Below, piece by piece: positions 1 through 7,416 of a stretch of DNA of 11,978 bases. The DNA comes from an uncultured Corynebacterium sp. (GTDB lineage: Bacteria > Actinomycetota > Actinomycetes > Mycobacteriales > Mycobacteriaceae), in the NCBI GenBank assembly GCA_915275065.1, contig CAJZGD010000056.1, positions 1 through 11,978 on the forward strand, written 5' to 3'. Numbering within the stretch: position 1 is the first letter of the stretch; each line of letters begins with the position of its first letter. The position numbers were made by a program, and so were the translations under genes. The notes under the pieces are model-generated. The model saw nothing but the letters and a program-made list of their open reading frames with translations. It did not search any database and was not told the origin of the DNA.

Positions 1-289
1 CGCGACGCTGACGGTCGCCCAAGCCCCGCAACCGGCGAGTCTGGGCGATCTCCAGCTCGTCCATGATTTCCTTAGCCTTCACCTTGCCAACCTTGGGCAG
101 GGATTCTAACAGAGCCGAGACCTTGGTCTTACCAATGATTTCGTCGCTGGAGGCCTTTGCCAAAACCTCCTTCAGGGAAATGTCACCGCGCTTGAGCTGC
201 TCCTTGAGCTCTGCACGTGCCTTACGCGCCTCGGCAGCCTTAGCGAGGGCTTCTTTGCGCTGCTCATCGGTCAACTGTGGAAGGGCCAC
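1..289 (-). CDS. mihF: Actinobacterial integration host factor (mIHF), 3' end cut by window edge
   Basis: This is the small nucleoid-associated DNA-binding protein of Actinobacteria, which bends DNA and compacts the nucleoid; it is unrelated in fold to enterobacterial IHF. The translation from a GTG start reads VALPQLTDEQRKEALAKAAE and continues to the conserved LPKVGKVKAKEIMDELEIA and TRRLRGLGDRQRR. From memory it closely matches mycobacterial mIHF over its whole visible length. The PKVGKVKA segment (about residues 65-72) is the helix-two-turn-helix-like DNA-binding part. The start is set by a perfect GGAGG (296-300), six bases before the GTG. About 96 residues are visible; the family is about 105, so only the last ten or so are missing. 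It follows pyrF in the same direction after a 251-nt spacer, so it probably has its own promoter. Family assignment is very secure. Confidence 0.95.
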   Translation of the reverse strand, partial: MALPQLTDEQRKEALAKAAEARKARAELKEQLKRGDISLKEVLAKASSDEIIGKTKVSALLESLPKVGKVKAKEIMDELEIAQTRRLRGLGDRQRR

Positions 290-363
290 GGGATTCCTCC
301 GATTCAATAAGTTCGATAAATGTCTATAGGTTGCAGTGAAAATCAGTAAATGATTCCACCTGC

Positions 364-428
364 GGAAATCTACCATACACGCAGGAAACATGCACTGGGA
401 ATATCCCGGTAGATTTCGCCCCAGTGTA
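364..428 (-). promoter_or_regulatory. Candidate mihF promoter region with nested inverted repeats
   Basis: On the minus strand, TACACT preceded by TGC (423-428, extended -10 type) is the best -10 candidate; I see no good -35. A second weak -10 candidate is TAGATT just downstream. Two inverted repeats interlock here. GAAATCTACC (365-374) pairs perfectly with GGTAGATTTC (408-417). CACTGGG (393-399) pairs perfectly with CCCAGTG (420-426). The right arm of the first lies in the loop of the second, so the two hairpins exclude each other. This suggests an operator or a switching leader for mihF, but promoter placement is a guess. Confidence 0.35.
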
Positions 429-496
429 GCACCTAATTACAAAAGATCAGGTAATCGCCAATTTCAATTGGAAAGTCGCAGGTCAAAAGGTGTCAA

Positions 497-530
497 TTTC
501 GCCCCCATCGCATGGTGCGAACTGGCGAAA
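497..530 (-). terminator. Hairpin just downstream of pyrF, likely operon 3' end
   Basis: Ten bases past the pyrF stop, TTTCGCC (497-503) pairs with GGCGAAA (524-530), and inside it TCGCA (508-512) pairs with TGCGA (516-520) around a 3-base loop. On the minus strand no run of U follows the stem; only TTGACACCTTTTG does. It may therefore be an RNA 3'-end stabiliser or a weak, factor-assisted terminator rather than a classic intrinsic one. The GGTCAAA direct repeat at 481-487 and 532-538 flanks it. Confidence 0.45.
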
Positions 531-540
531 CGGTCAAATA

Positions 541-1377
541 TTAAAATTCTTTCACCACATTGTCTACGGCTTTTTTCAGAGTAGAAACTTCCGGCCCAAC
601 TGACAGGATACCCCGCGATACGCTGGGAAAACTCAAACCCGCCAAATCTTTTGTGATCTGCTTAACATCTTCGGCGGTTGCCCCCTGTGCCCCCACTCCG
701 GGGAGCAGTACCGGACCATGAAGTTTTCGTAAATCTGGTGGCGTGGCCAAGGTGGCACCCACCACCACTCCGACGCTTCCAACCGCCGGCTGGTAGGCCG
801 AGTTTTCCTGCGCGCATGCGTCGACGATCTGCTGTGATATGGTGACCCCGTGCTCCGTGTGGCAACCCTGCACGGTGGCGGCTTCTGGGTTACTGGTGGC
901 CGCCAACACAAACACCCCTTTACCGAATTTTTGTGCGATGTCAAGTGCGGGGCGGAGCGATTCGAACCCCAGGTAGGGTGATAACGTCACAGCATCCGCC
1001 TCCAGGGGCGATCCTGGTGTCAACCATGCTTCGGCATAGCCCGCCATGGTGGAGCCAATATCGCCCCGCTTCGCGTCCGCCACCACCAGCGTTCCAGCCG
1101 AACGCAGCGCGGCCATGGTGGTTTCTAGCACGGCAAACCCGGCTGAACCGAAGGCCTCGTAAAACGCCACTTGGGGTTTCACTAACGCTACATGGCCAGC
1201 GAAGGCATCCACACAGATGGCGCTGAATGCGGCCAATCCCTCGACATTATTTTCGAATCCCCAGGATTCCAGCAGGGATTTGTGTGGGTCAATGCCCACA
1301 CAGAGGCGGCCATGCCACTCCCCCGCCGCCCGGAGTTTTTCCCCAAAAGTGCCGCTAGGGGCATCAGAGTGATGCAT
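541..1377 (-). CDS. pyrF: Orotidine 5'-phosphate decarboxylase, class 2 (mycobacterial type)
   Basis: PyrF catalyses the last step of UMP synthesis, decarboxylation of orotidine monophosphate, in the cytosol. The protein is 278 residues, as expected for the longer class 2 enzymes. LCVGIDPH (26-32) and LVKPQVAFYE (65-74) form the early beta-barrel strands. The signature DAKRGDIGST (101-110) carries the catalytic Asp/Lys/Asp set (D101, K103, D106). LLPGVGAQG near the C-terminus is the usual phosphate-binding loop. The ATG at 1377 is supported by GGGGAG (1386-1391), which lies on the last codons of carB; the carB stop is only 5 nt upstream, so the two are probably translationally coupled. It is the last gene of the pyr operon. 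Assignment is secure. Confidence 0.96.
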   Translation of the reverse strand: MHHSDAPSGTFGEKLRAAGEWHGRLCVGIDPHKSLLESWGFENNVEGLAAFSAICVDAFAGHVALVKPQVAFYEAFGSAGFAVLETTMAALRSAGTLVVADAKRGDIGSTMAGYAEAWLTPGSPLEADAVTLSPYLGFESLRPALDIAQKFGKGVFVLAATSNPEAATVQGCHTEHGVTISQQIVDACAQENSAYQPAVGSVGVVVGATLATPPDLRKLHGPVLLPGVGAQGATAEDVKQITKDLAGLSFPSVSRGILSVGPEVSTLKKAVDNVVKEF

Positions 1378-1382
1378 GGACC

Positions 1383-4300
1383 CTACTCCCCTTTCTCTGT
1401 TGCGCCTTCGGCGCCGGTTTCGGCGACACCTTCAGTGGCCTCGGAAACATCCGAGCCCGCGTGAGTTTTGGCTGCCGCGTAGGTGGCGTGTTTCGGCGAA
1501 TGGTCGAGTTCCTGCAGCGCACGCACCCCCAATCCGCCTTGTTGCAGTGCCTCAATGCCCTGCACCGCGGCCGTCACCCCCTGCACGGTGGTAATCAGGG
1601 GCACGCCCACATGCACGGCTGCCGCCCGAATGCCATAGCCATCATGGCGTGCGCCTGCTGACCCGGCCGGCGTGTTCAAAATCAGGTCCACCTCCCCGGC
1701 GCGGATCAGGTCCACAATGGATTTCCGGGTATCGCCGGGTTGGGCGACGTCGGAGTGTTTGAGGACGGTTTCGCATTGCACGCCGTTGCGGCGCAGCATG
1801 GCTGCGGTGCCGGTGGTGGCGAGCATGGTGAATCCGAGGGAGGCGAGGCGTTGGATGGGGAAAATGAGGGTGCGTTTGTCCCGGTTGGCGACGGAGACGA
1901 AGACGGTGCCGGTGGTGGGGAGGGCACCGAAGGCTGCCTGTTCGGCTTTGGCGTAGGCGGCGCCGAAGTTGTCGGCGAGGCCCATGACTTCGCCGGTGGA
2001 TTTCATTTCCGGGGAGAGGAGGGTGTCGAGGGAGGTGCCGTCGGGGCGGCGGAACCGGTTGAAGGGGAGGACGGCTTCTTTCACGGCGATGGGGGCGTCG
2101 AGAGGCAGGGAGCCGCCGTCATAGTCGGTGGGGATGAGTCCTTCGGCTTTGAGCTGGGCGATGGTGGTGCCGGTCATGATGCGGGCGGCGGCTTTGGCGA
2201 GGTGGACGCCGGTGGCTTTGGAGACGAAGGGGACGGTGCGGGAGGCGCGGGGGTTGGCTTCGATAACGTAGAGGATGTCGTCTTTGAGGGCGAATTGGAC
2301 GTTCATGAGGCCGCGGACGCCGATGCCGTGGGCGAGGGCGACGGTGGAGGCGCGGACTTTGTCGATGTCTTCGGGGCCGAGGGTCATGGGTGGGAGGGCG
2401 CAGGCGGAGTCGCCGGAGTGGATGCCGGCTTCTTCGATGTGTTCCATGACGCCGGCGAGGTAGACGTCGGTGCCGTCGCAGAGGGCGTCGACGTCGATTT
2501 CGATGGCGTTATCGAGGAAACGGTCGACGAGGACGGGGTGGTCGGAGGTGATTTCGGTGGCTCGTTGGATGTAGTCGGCGAGGGAGGGTTCGTCGTAGAC
2601 GATTTCCATGCCGCGGCCGCCGAGGACGTAGGAGGGGCGGACGAGGACGGGGTAGCCGATGTGGTTGGCGACGTTTTTGGCTTCGGCGAAGCTGGTGGCG
2701 GTGCCGAAGGCGGGTGCGGGGAGGTTGGCGGCGTGGAGTACTTCGCCGAATTCGCCGCGGTCTTCGGCGAGGTTGATGGCTTCGGGGGTGGTGCCGATGA
2801 CTGGGACGCCGGCGTCGCGGAGTTTTTCGGCGAGTCCGAGGGGGGTTTGGCCGCCGAGTTGGACGATGACGCCGGCGACGGTGCCGGATTGGGTTTCGGC
2901 GTGGTAGACCTCCATGACGTCTTCGAAGGTGAGGGGTTCGAAGTAGAGGCGGTCGGCGGTGTCGTAGTCGGTGGATACGGTTTCGGGGTTGCAGTTGACC
3001 ATGACGGTTTCGTATCCGACGCGGGAGAGTTCTAGGGCTGCGTGGACGCAGGAGTAGTCGAATTCGATGCCTTGACCGATGCGGTTGGGGCCGGAGCCGA
3101 GGATGATGATTTTTTCTTTGGTGGTTTGGGGGGTGACTTCGGTTTCGGCGGCGGGGTCGAGTTCGTAGCTGGAGTAGTAGTAGGGGGTGGTGGCTTCGAA
3201 TTCGGCGGCGCAGGTGTCGACGGTTTTGAAGACGGGTCGGATGCCGAGGGACCAGCGGAGTCGGCGGACGCCGTCTTCGCCGGCGAATTCTGGTCGGAGG
3301 GCGGCGATTTGGCGGTCGGAGAGGCCATAGTATTTGGCGCGGCGGAGGAGGTGTTCGTCGAGGACTCGGGCGGTGACGAGTTCGTCACGGAATTGGACGA
3401 GGTTGCCTAGTTCGGCGAGGAACCAGGGGTCGATGCCGGAGGCTTGGTGGACTTGGTCGATGGTGGCGCCGAGTCGGAGGGCGAGTTCGACGTCGTACAT
3501 GCGGCCTTCGGTGGGTCGGTTGAGGTCGCTGAGGATGGCGTCGATGTTGGTGGCTCGGTCACCGGCGAAGGTTTCGTCGGGGATGGTCCAGAAGCCGGCT
3601 TGTTTGTTTTCGAGGGAGCGCATGACTTTGCCGAGGGCAGCGATATAGTTGCGTCCTAGGGCCATGGCTTCGCCGACGGATTTCATGGTGGTGGTGAGGG
3701 TGTCGTCGGCGCCGACGAATTTTTCGAAGGCGAAGCGGGGGGCTTTGACGACTACGTAGTCGAGTGTGGGTTCGAATGCGGCGGGGGTGATGCCGGTGAT
3801 GTCGTTGGTGATTTCGTCGAGGGTGTAGCCGATGGCGAGTTTGGCGGCGATTTTTGCGATGGGGAATCCGGTGGCTTTGGATGCGAGGGCGGAGGAGCGG
3901 GAGACTCGGGGGTTCATTTCGATGGTGATGAGTCGGCCGTTTGTGGGGTTGAGGGCGAATTGGATGTTGCAGCCGCCGGTGTCGACGCCGACTTCGCGGA
4001 TGATGGCGATGCCTTGGTCGCGCATTTTTTGGTATTCGCGGTCGGTGAGGGTCATGGCTGGTGCGACGGTTACGGAGTCGCCGGTGTGGACACCGAGGGC
4101 GTCGACGTTTTCGATGGAGCAGATGACGACAACGTTGTCGGCGCCGTCGCGCATGAGTTCGAGTTCGTATTCTTTCCAGCCGAGGATGGATTCTTCGATG
4201 AGGACGTTGGCTTCGGGGGAGGCTGCGAGGCCGCCGCCGGCGATGCGTTCGAGGTCTTCGGGGGTGAAGGCGAGGCCGGAGCCGAGGCCACCCATGGTGA

Positions 4301-4829
4301 AGGAGGGTCGGACGACGACGGGGAGGCCGAGTTCGGCGACGGTTTCGTGGACTTCGTCCATGGTGTGGCAGACGCGGGAGCGGGCGGATTCGCCGCCGAT
4401 TTTTGCGACAATGTCTTTGAATTTTTGGCGGTCTTCGCCGCGTTCGATGGCGTCGATGTCGGCGCCGATGAGTTCGACGTTATATTTTTTGAGGGAGCCG
4501 CGGCGGTCGAGTTGGATGGCGGCGTTGAGGGCGGTTTGGCCGCCGAGGGTGGCGAGTACCGCGTCGATGGGGTGCCCTTGCGCGATTTCTTTTTCAAATA
4601 TGCGTTCGATGTATTCGGCTTCGATGGGTTCCACGTAGGTGTGGTCGGCGAATTCGGGGTCGGTCATGATGGTGGCCGGGTTGGAGTTGATGAGGGTGAC
4701 TCGCATGCCTTCTTCTTTGAGTACTCGGCAGGCTTGGGTGCCGGAGTAGTCGAATTCGCAGGCTTGGCCGATGACGATGGGGCCGGAGCCGATGACCAGG
4801 ACGTGGTGGATGTCGTTACGCTTGGGCAT
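1383..4829 (-). CDS. carB: Carbamoyl-phosphate synthase large subunit
   Basis: CarB uses two ATP, bicarbonate and ammonia channelled from CarA to make carbamoyl phosphate for pyrimidines and arginine. The two homologous halves are clear. The first opens with LVIGSGPIVIGQACEFDYSG (11-30) and has an ATP-grasp region around 130-330, with RPSFTMGGLGSG (174-185) and EMNPRVSRSSAL (304-315). The second opens with ILGSGPNRIGQGIEFDYS (576-593) and has RPSYVLGGRGME (731-742) and EANPRASRTVPF (857-868). Residues about 970-1110 form the MGS-like allosteric domain (LATTGTAA at 1003-1010, LNTPAG at 1051-1056). The 1148-residue length exceeds the usual 1070-1115 because of an Ala/Glu/Thr-rich tail after about 1110. 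AGGAAG (4839-4844) lies 9 nt before the ATG. The spacer from carA is 61 nt, C/A-rich and nearly free of G. The body shows marked G avoidance on the coding strand, producing long antisense open frames. Confidence 0.97.
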   Translation of the reverse strand: MPKRNDIHHVLVIGSGPIVIGQACEFDYSGTQACRVLKEEGMRVTLINSNPATIMTDPEFADHTYVEPIEAEYIERIFEKEIAQGHPIDAVLATLGGQTALNAAIQLDRRGSLKKYNVELIGADIDAIERGEDRQKFKDIVAKIGGESARSRVCHTMDEVHETVAELGLPVVVRPSFTMGGLGSGLAFTPEDLERIAGGGLAASPEANVLIEESILGWKEYELELMRDGADNVVVICSIENVDALGVHTGDSVTVAPAMTLTDREYQKMRDQGIAIIREVGVDTGGCNIQFALNPTNGRLITIEMNPRVSRSSALASKATGFPIAKIAAKLAIGYTLDEITNDITGITPAAFEPTLDYVVVKAPRFAFEKFVGADDTLTTTMKSVGEAMALGRNYIAALGKVMRSLENKQAGFWTIPDETFAGDRATNIDAILSDLNRPTEGRMYDVELALRLGATIDQVHQASGIDPWFLAELGNLVQFRDELVTARVLDEHLLRRAKYYGLSDRQIAALRPEFAGEDGVRRLRWSLGIRPVFKTVDTCAAEFEATTPYYYSSYELDPAAETEVTPQTTKEKIIILGSGPNRIGQGIEFDYSCVHAALELSRVGYETVMVNCNPETVSTDYDTADRLYFEPLTFEDVMEVYHAETQSGTVAGVIVQLGGQTPLGLAEKLRDAGVPVIGTTPEAINLAEDRGEFGEVLHAANLPAPAFGTATSFAEAKNVANHIGYPVLVRPSYVLGGRGMEIVYDEPSLADYIQRATEITSDHPVLVDRFLDNAIEIDVDALCDGTDVYLAGVMEHIEEAGIHSGDSACALPPMTLGPEDIDKVRASTVALAHGIGVRGLMNVQFALKDDILYVIEANPRASRTVPFVSKATGVHLAKAAARIMTGTTIAQLKAEGLIPTDYDGGSLPLDAPIAVKEAVLPFNRFRRPDGTSLDTLLSPEMKSTGEVMGLADNFGAAYAKAEQAAFGALPTTGTVFVSVANRDKRTLIFPIQRLASLGFTMLATTGTAAMLRRNGVQCETVLKHSDVAQPGDTRKSIVDLIRAGEVDLILNTPAGSAGARHDGYGIRAAAVHVGVPLITTVQGVTAAVQGIEALQQGGLGVRALQELDHSPKHATYAAAKTHAGSDVSEATEGVAETGAEGATEKGE

Positions 4830-4890
4830 GAGTTATTGCTTCCTAGTTGTTGTGGGGTGGTTTGTGGTGGTTATCGGCGGTTTGTCCGGG

Positions 4891-6030
4891 TTAGTGGGTT
4901 TTGTGGTTGTCCATGAGGGTGACGAATTGGTCGAAGAGTGGGTTGGCGTCGTGGGGGCCGGCGGCGGATTCGGGGTGGTATTGCACTGAGTAGGCGAGTC
5001 CTGAGGTGAGGGCGACACCTTCCACGGTCCCGTCGTTCAAACAGGTGTGTGTGACTTGGGCGTCGCCGTAGGGGGTGGTGAAGGTGGTGCCGGCGGTGCC
5101 TTCGAGGGCGAAGCCGTGGTTTTGTGAGGTGATGTCGATGGTTCCTGTGAGGTGGTTGAGGACGGGAACGTTGATGCCGCGGTGCCCGAATTTCATTTTG
5201 TAGGTGCCTAGTCCTAGGGCGCGTCCGAGGATTTGGTTGCCGAAGCAGATGCCGAAGAAGGGGATTTTTGCGGCGAGGATGTCGCGGACGATGCTGACCA
5301 TGGTGTCGGCGGTGGCGGGGTCGCCGGGCCCGTTGGAGACGAATACGCCGTCGGGATTATATGCGGCGATGTCGGCGTATGGGGTGTTGGCGGGGACGAC
5401 GATGGTGCGGATGCCGCGGTGGGCGAAGTTGCGGGGGGTGTTGGTTTTGATGCCCATGTCGTAGGCGACGACTGTGAATTTGTGTTCGCCGATGGGTTCG
5501 ACGATGTAGGGTTCGGTGGTGCTGACTTGTTCGGCGAGGTCGAGGCCGGCCATGGCGGGTTGTGACCGAACAGTTTCGATGAGCTTTTCGACGGGCTGAT
5601 CTGCCGCTTCCCCGGAGAAGATGCCGGCGGAGATGGACCCAAAATTCCGCAGGTGACGAACAATTGTTCGAGTGTCGACACCTGCGATGCCGATGATGTT
5701 TTGGGCGATCATTTCATCTTCGAGGCTGCGGGTGGCCCGCCAGCTGGAGACCTGGGCGGAGAGGTCCCGGATGACTAAGCCCGCCACCCAGATGCGGGAG
5801 CCGTGGGATTCGTCGTCTTCATCGTTCCAGCCGGTGTTGCCGATTTGGGGTGCGGTGGCGACAACGATTTGCCGATGGTAGGAGGGGTCGGTCATGGTTT
5901 CTTGGTAGCCGGTCATGGCGGTGGTGAACACGGCCTCCCCAAGGGTGGTGCCGGTGGCACCGAAGCTGGTGCCGGTGAAGACTTTCCCGTCGGCAAGCAC
6001 GAGGCGTGCGGTGGTGCGGTGGTGTGTCAC
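4891..6030 (-). CDS. carA: Carbamoyl-phosphate synthase small (glutaminase) subunit
   Basis: CarA hydrolyses glutamine and passes ammonia to CarB. The 379-residue protein has the usual N-terminal CPSase small-subunit domain (about 1-150, with AVFTTAMTGYQETMTDPSY) and a class I glutamine amidotransferase domain (about 185-370). The amidotransferase shows SNGPGDP (232-238), the nucleophile elbow GICFGNQ with C262, and the His-Glu pair of YHPE (H352, E354). The Phe and Asn in the elbow (usually Leu and His elsewhere) are, as I recall, normal for Actinobacteria. The start codon is GTG at 6030, supported by GAAAGG (6038-6043) 7 nt upstream. pyrC ends 20 nt upstream and carB starts 61 nt downstream, so it lies inside the operon. 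Assignment is secure. Confidence 0.97.
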   Translation of the reverse strand: MTHHRTTARLVLADGKVFTGTSFGATGTTLGEAVFTTAMTGYQETMTDPSYHRQIVVATAPQIGNTGWNDEDDESHGSRIWVAGLVIRDLSAQVSSWRATRSLEDEMIAQNIIGIAGVDTRTIVRHLRNFGSISAGIFSGEAADQPVEKLIETVRSQPAMAGLDLAEQVSTTEPYIVEPIGEHKFTVVAYDMGIKTNTPRNFAHRGIRTIVVPANTPYADIAAYNPDGVFVSNGPGDPATADTMVSIVRDILAAKIPFFGICFGNQILGRALGLGTYKMKFGHRGINVPVLNHLTGTIDITSQNHGFALEGTAGTTFTTPYGDAQVTHTCLNDGTVEGVALTSGLAYSVQYHPESAAGPHDANPLFDQFVTLMDNHKTH

Positions 6031-6050
6031 GGTGGGACCTTTCGTTGTGT

Positions 6051-7400
6051 CTAGTTTCGGGGGGCTTGGGCTTCACCGTTGACGCAGGTCAGTCGGCCGC
6101 GGAGGATGGTGGTGGTGACTTTGGTGGTGAATTCCATGTTTTCGTAGGGGGTGTTGTCCGCCTTGGATGCCAGGTCGTCGGCGACAACGGTCCAGGTTTT
6201 GCCCGGGTCGACGATAGTGAGGTTGGCGGGTTCGCCAGCGGCGATGGGGCGGCCGTGGCCGGGGAGTTGGACGATTTCGGCGGGCCGTTCACTCATGACT
6301 TTCGCCACGAACCGCCAATCGGCCAGGCCGGGTTTAACGAAGAGTTCCGCGACAATGGCCAGGGAGGTTTCCAGGCCGAGCATGCCGGGGCGGGCGTGTT
6401 CGAATTCGCAGCATTTTTCTTCCGACCCGTGGGGGGCGTGGTCGGTGGACACGCAGTCCACGGTGCCATCGAGGAGGGCGTCCCGGAGAGCGATGGTGTC
6501 GTCGGCTTCGCGAAGGGGCGGGTTGACCCGGTTGACGCCGTCGTACGTCGTCAAGCGTTCGTCGGTAAGCAGCAGGTGGTGGGGGGTGACTTCGGCGGTG
6601 AGGGGGATGCCTTGGTCTTTGGCCCACCGCACGAGTTCGACCGTGCCGCGGGTCGATGCGTGGCAAATGTGCATGCGGTTGCCGTAGTCGCGGCACAGGA
6701 GGGCATCCCGGGCCACGATGGCTTCTTCGGCGACCCGCGGCCAGCCGCGCAACCCCAGCTTGGCAGCAATTTCGCCTTCGTGCGCGACCGCGCCTTCGGT
6801 CAGCCGGGGGTCTTCGCAGTGTTGGGCCAGGAGCACGTCGAAACCTTTGGCGTATTCGATGGCCCGCCGCATGATTTGGGGGTTGTCAACGCATTTGCCG
6901 TCGTCGGAGAAGAGCCGCACTTTCGCATCGGAGTGCACCATCATGCCGAATTCGGTGAGTTCTTTGCCCGCCAAGTCTTTGGTGATGGATCCCACCGGGT
7001 GCACGTCGCACAGGCCGATGGCTTGGCCCTTGTACCACACGGATTCGGCGATAACCGGCTGGTCCATGACCGGGTTGGTGTTTGCCATGGTGAACACCGC
7101 GGTGAACCCGCCTTTTGCGGCGGCCGCGGACCCCGTGGCGATGGTTTCGGTGTCTTCCCGGCCGGGTTCCCGCAGGTGCACGTGAATGTCCACCAGGCCA
7201 GGCAGGAGCACATTATTCTGCCCGTCGATCACTCGGTCGGCCGTGGTGGCGGCGGTGCCGACCTCGGTGATGACCCCGTCGGTGATAAGCACGCTTACGG
7301 GTTCGCCCTCCCCGTAGGGGCGAACATTGGTGATGAGGAGAGTGCCGGGTTCGGCGTCGGCAAGTTCCCCGGTTGCTGGATAGTTCATGGTTGTACTCAT
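6051..7400 (-). CDS. pyrC: Dihydroorotase, class I
   Basis: PyrC closes N-carbamoyl-aspartate to dihydroorotate. The 449-residue protein is an amidohydrolase-fold enzyme of the longer class I. It has the metal motif DIHVHLREPG (71-80; H73, H75), FSDDG (164-168) whose Asp serves as metal ligand in class I enzymes, H194 (AQHCED), H244 and H247 (MHICHAS) and the late Asp of STDHAPHG (D320). The frame stays open upstream into pyrB, but the start is placed at the ATG at 7400. AGGAG (7414-7418) overlaps the pyrB stop codon and is rather far away (13 nt). A second ATG at 7388 would give 445 residues but has no Shine-Dalgarno sequence. The gap from the pyrB stop is 16 nt. Function is secure; the exact start is less so. 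Confidence 0.95.
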   Translation of the reverse strand: MSTTMNYPATGELADAEPGTLLITNVRPYGEGEPVSVLITDGVITEVGTAATTADRVIDGQNNVLLPGLVDIHVHLREPGREDTETIATGSAAAAKGGFTAVFTMANTNPVMDQPVIAESVWYKGQAIGLCDVHPVGSITKDLAGKELTEFGMMVHSDAKVRLFSDDGKCVDNPQIMRRAIEYAKGFDVLLAQHCEDPRLTEGAVAHEGEIAAKLGLRGWPRVAEEAIVARDALLCRDYGNRMHICHASTRGTVELVRWAKDQGIPLTAEVTPHHLLLTDERLTTYDGVNRVNPPLREADDTIALRDALLDGTVDCVSTDHAPHGSEEKCCEFEHARPGMLGLETSLAIVAELFVKPGLADWRFVAKVMSERPAEIVQLPGHGRPIAAGEPANLTIVDPGKTWTVVADDLASKADNTPYENMEFTTKVTTTILRGRLTCVNGEAQAPRN

Positions 7401-7416
7401 TATGGAAAGTTTTCTC

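Noticed and set aside
390..584. 64-codon plus-strand frame in the pyrF-mihF spacer
   Set aside because: It runs antisense over the hairpin and into the pyrF end, with no ribosome site and no coding-like composition.
1740..3035. 431-codon open frame on the plus strand inside carB, Gly/Glu/Val-rich
   Set aside because: It is antisense to the well-supported carB, has a low-complexity composition produced by the strand skew, and has no ribosome site or family-like motifs.
3960..4916. 318-codon and 268-codon plus-strand open frames in the 5' part of carB
   Set aside because: They are also mirror frames of carB codons; no domain is recognisable.
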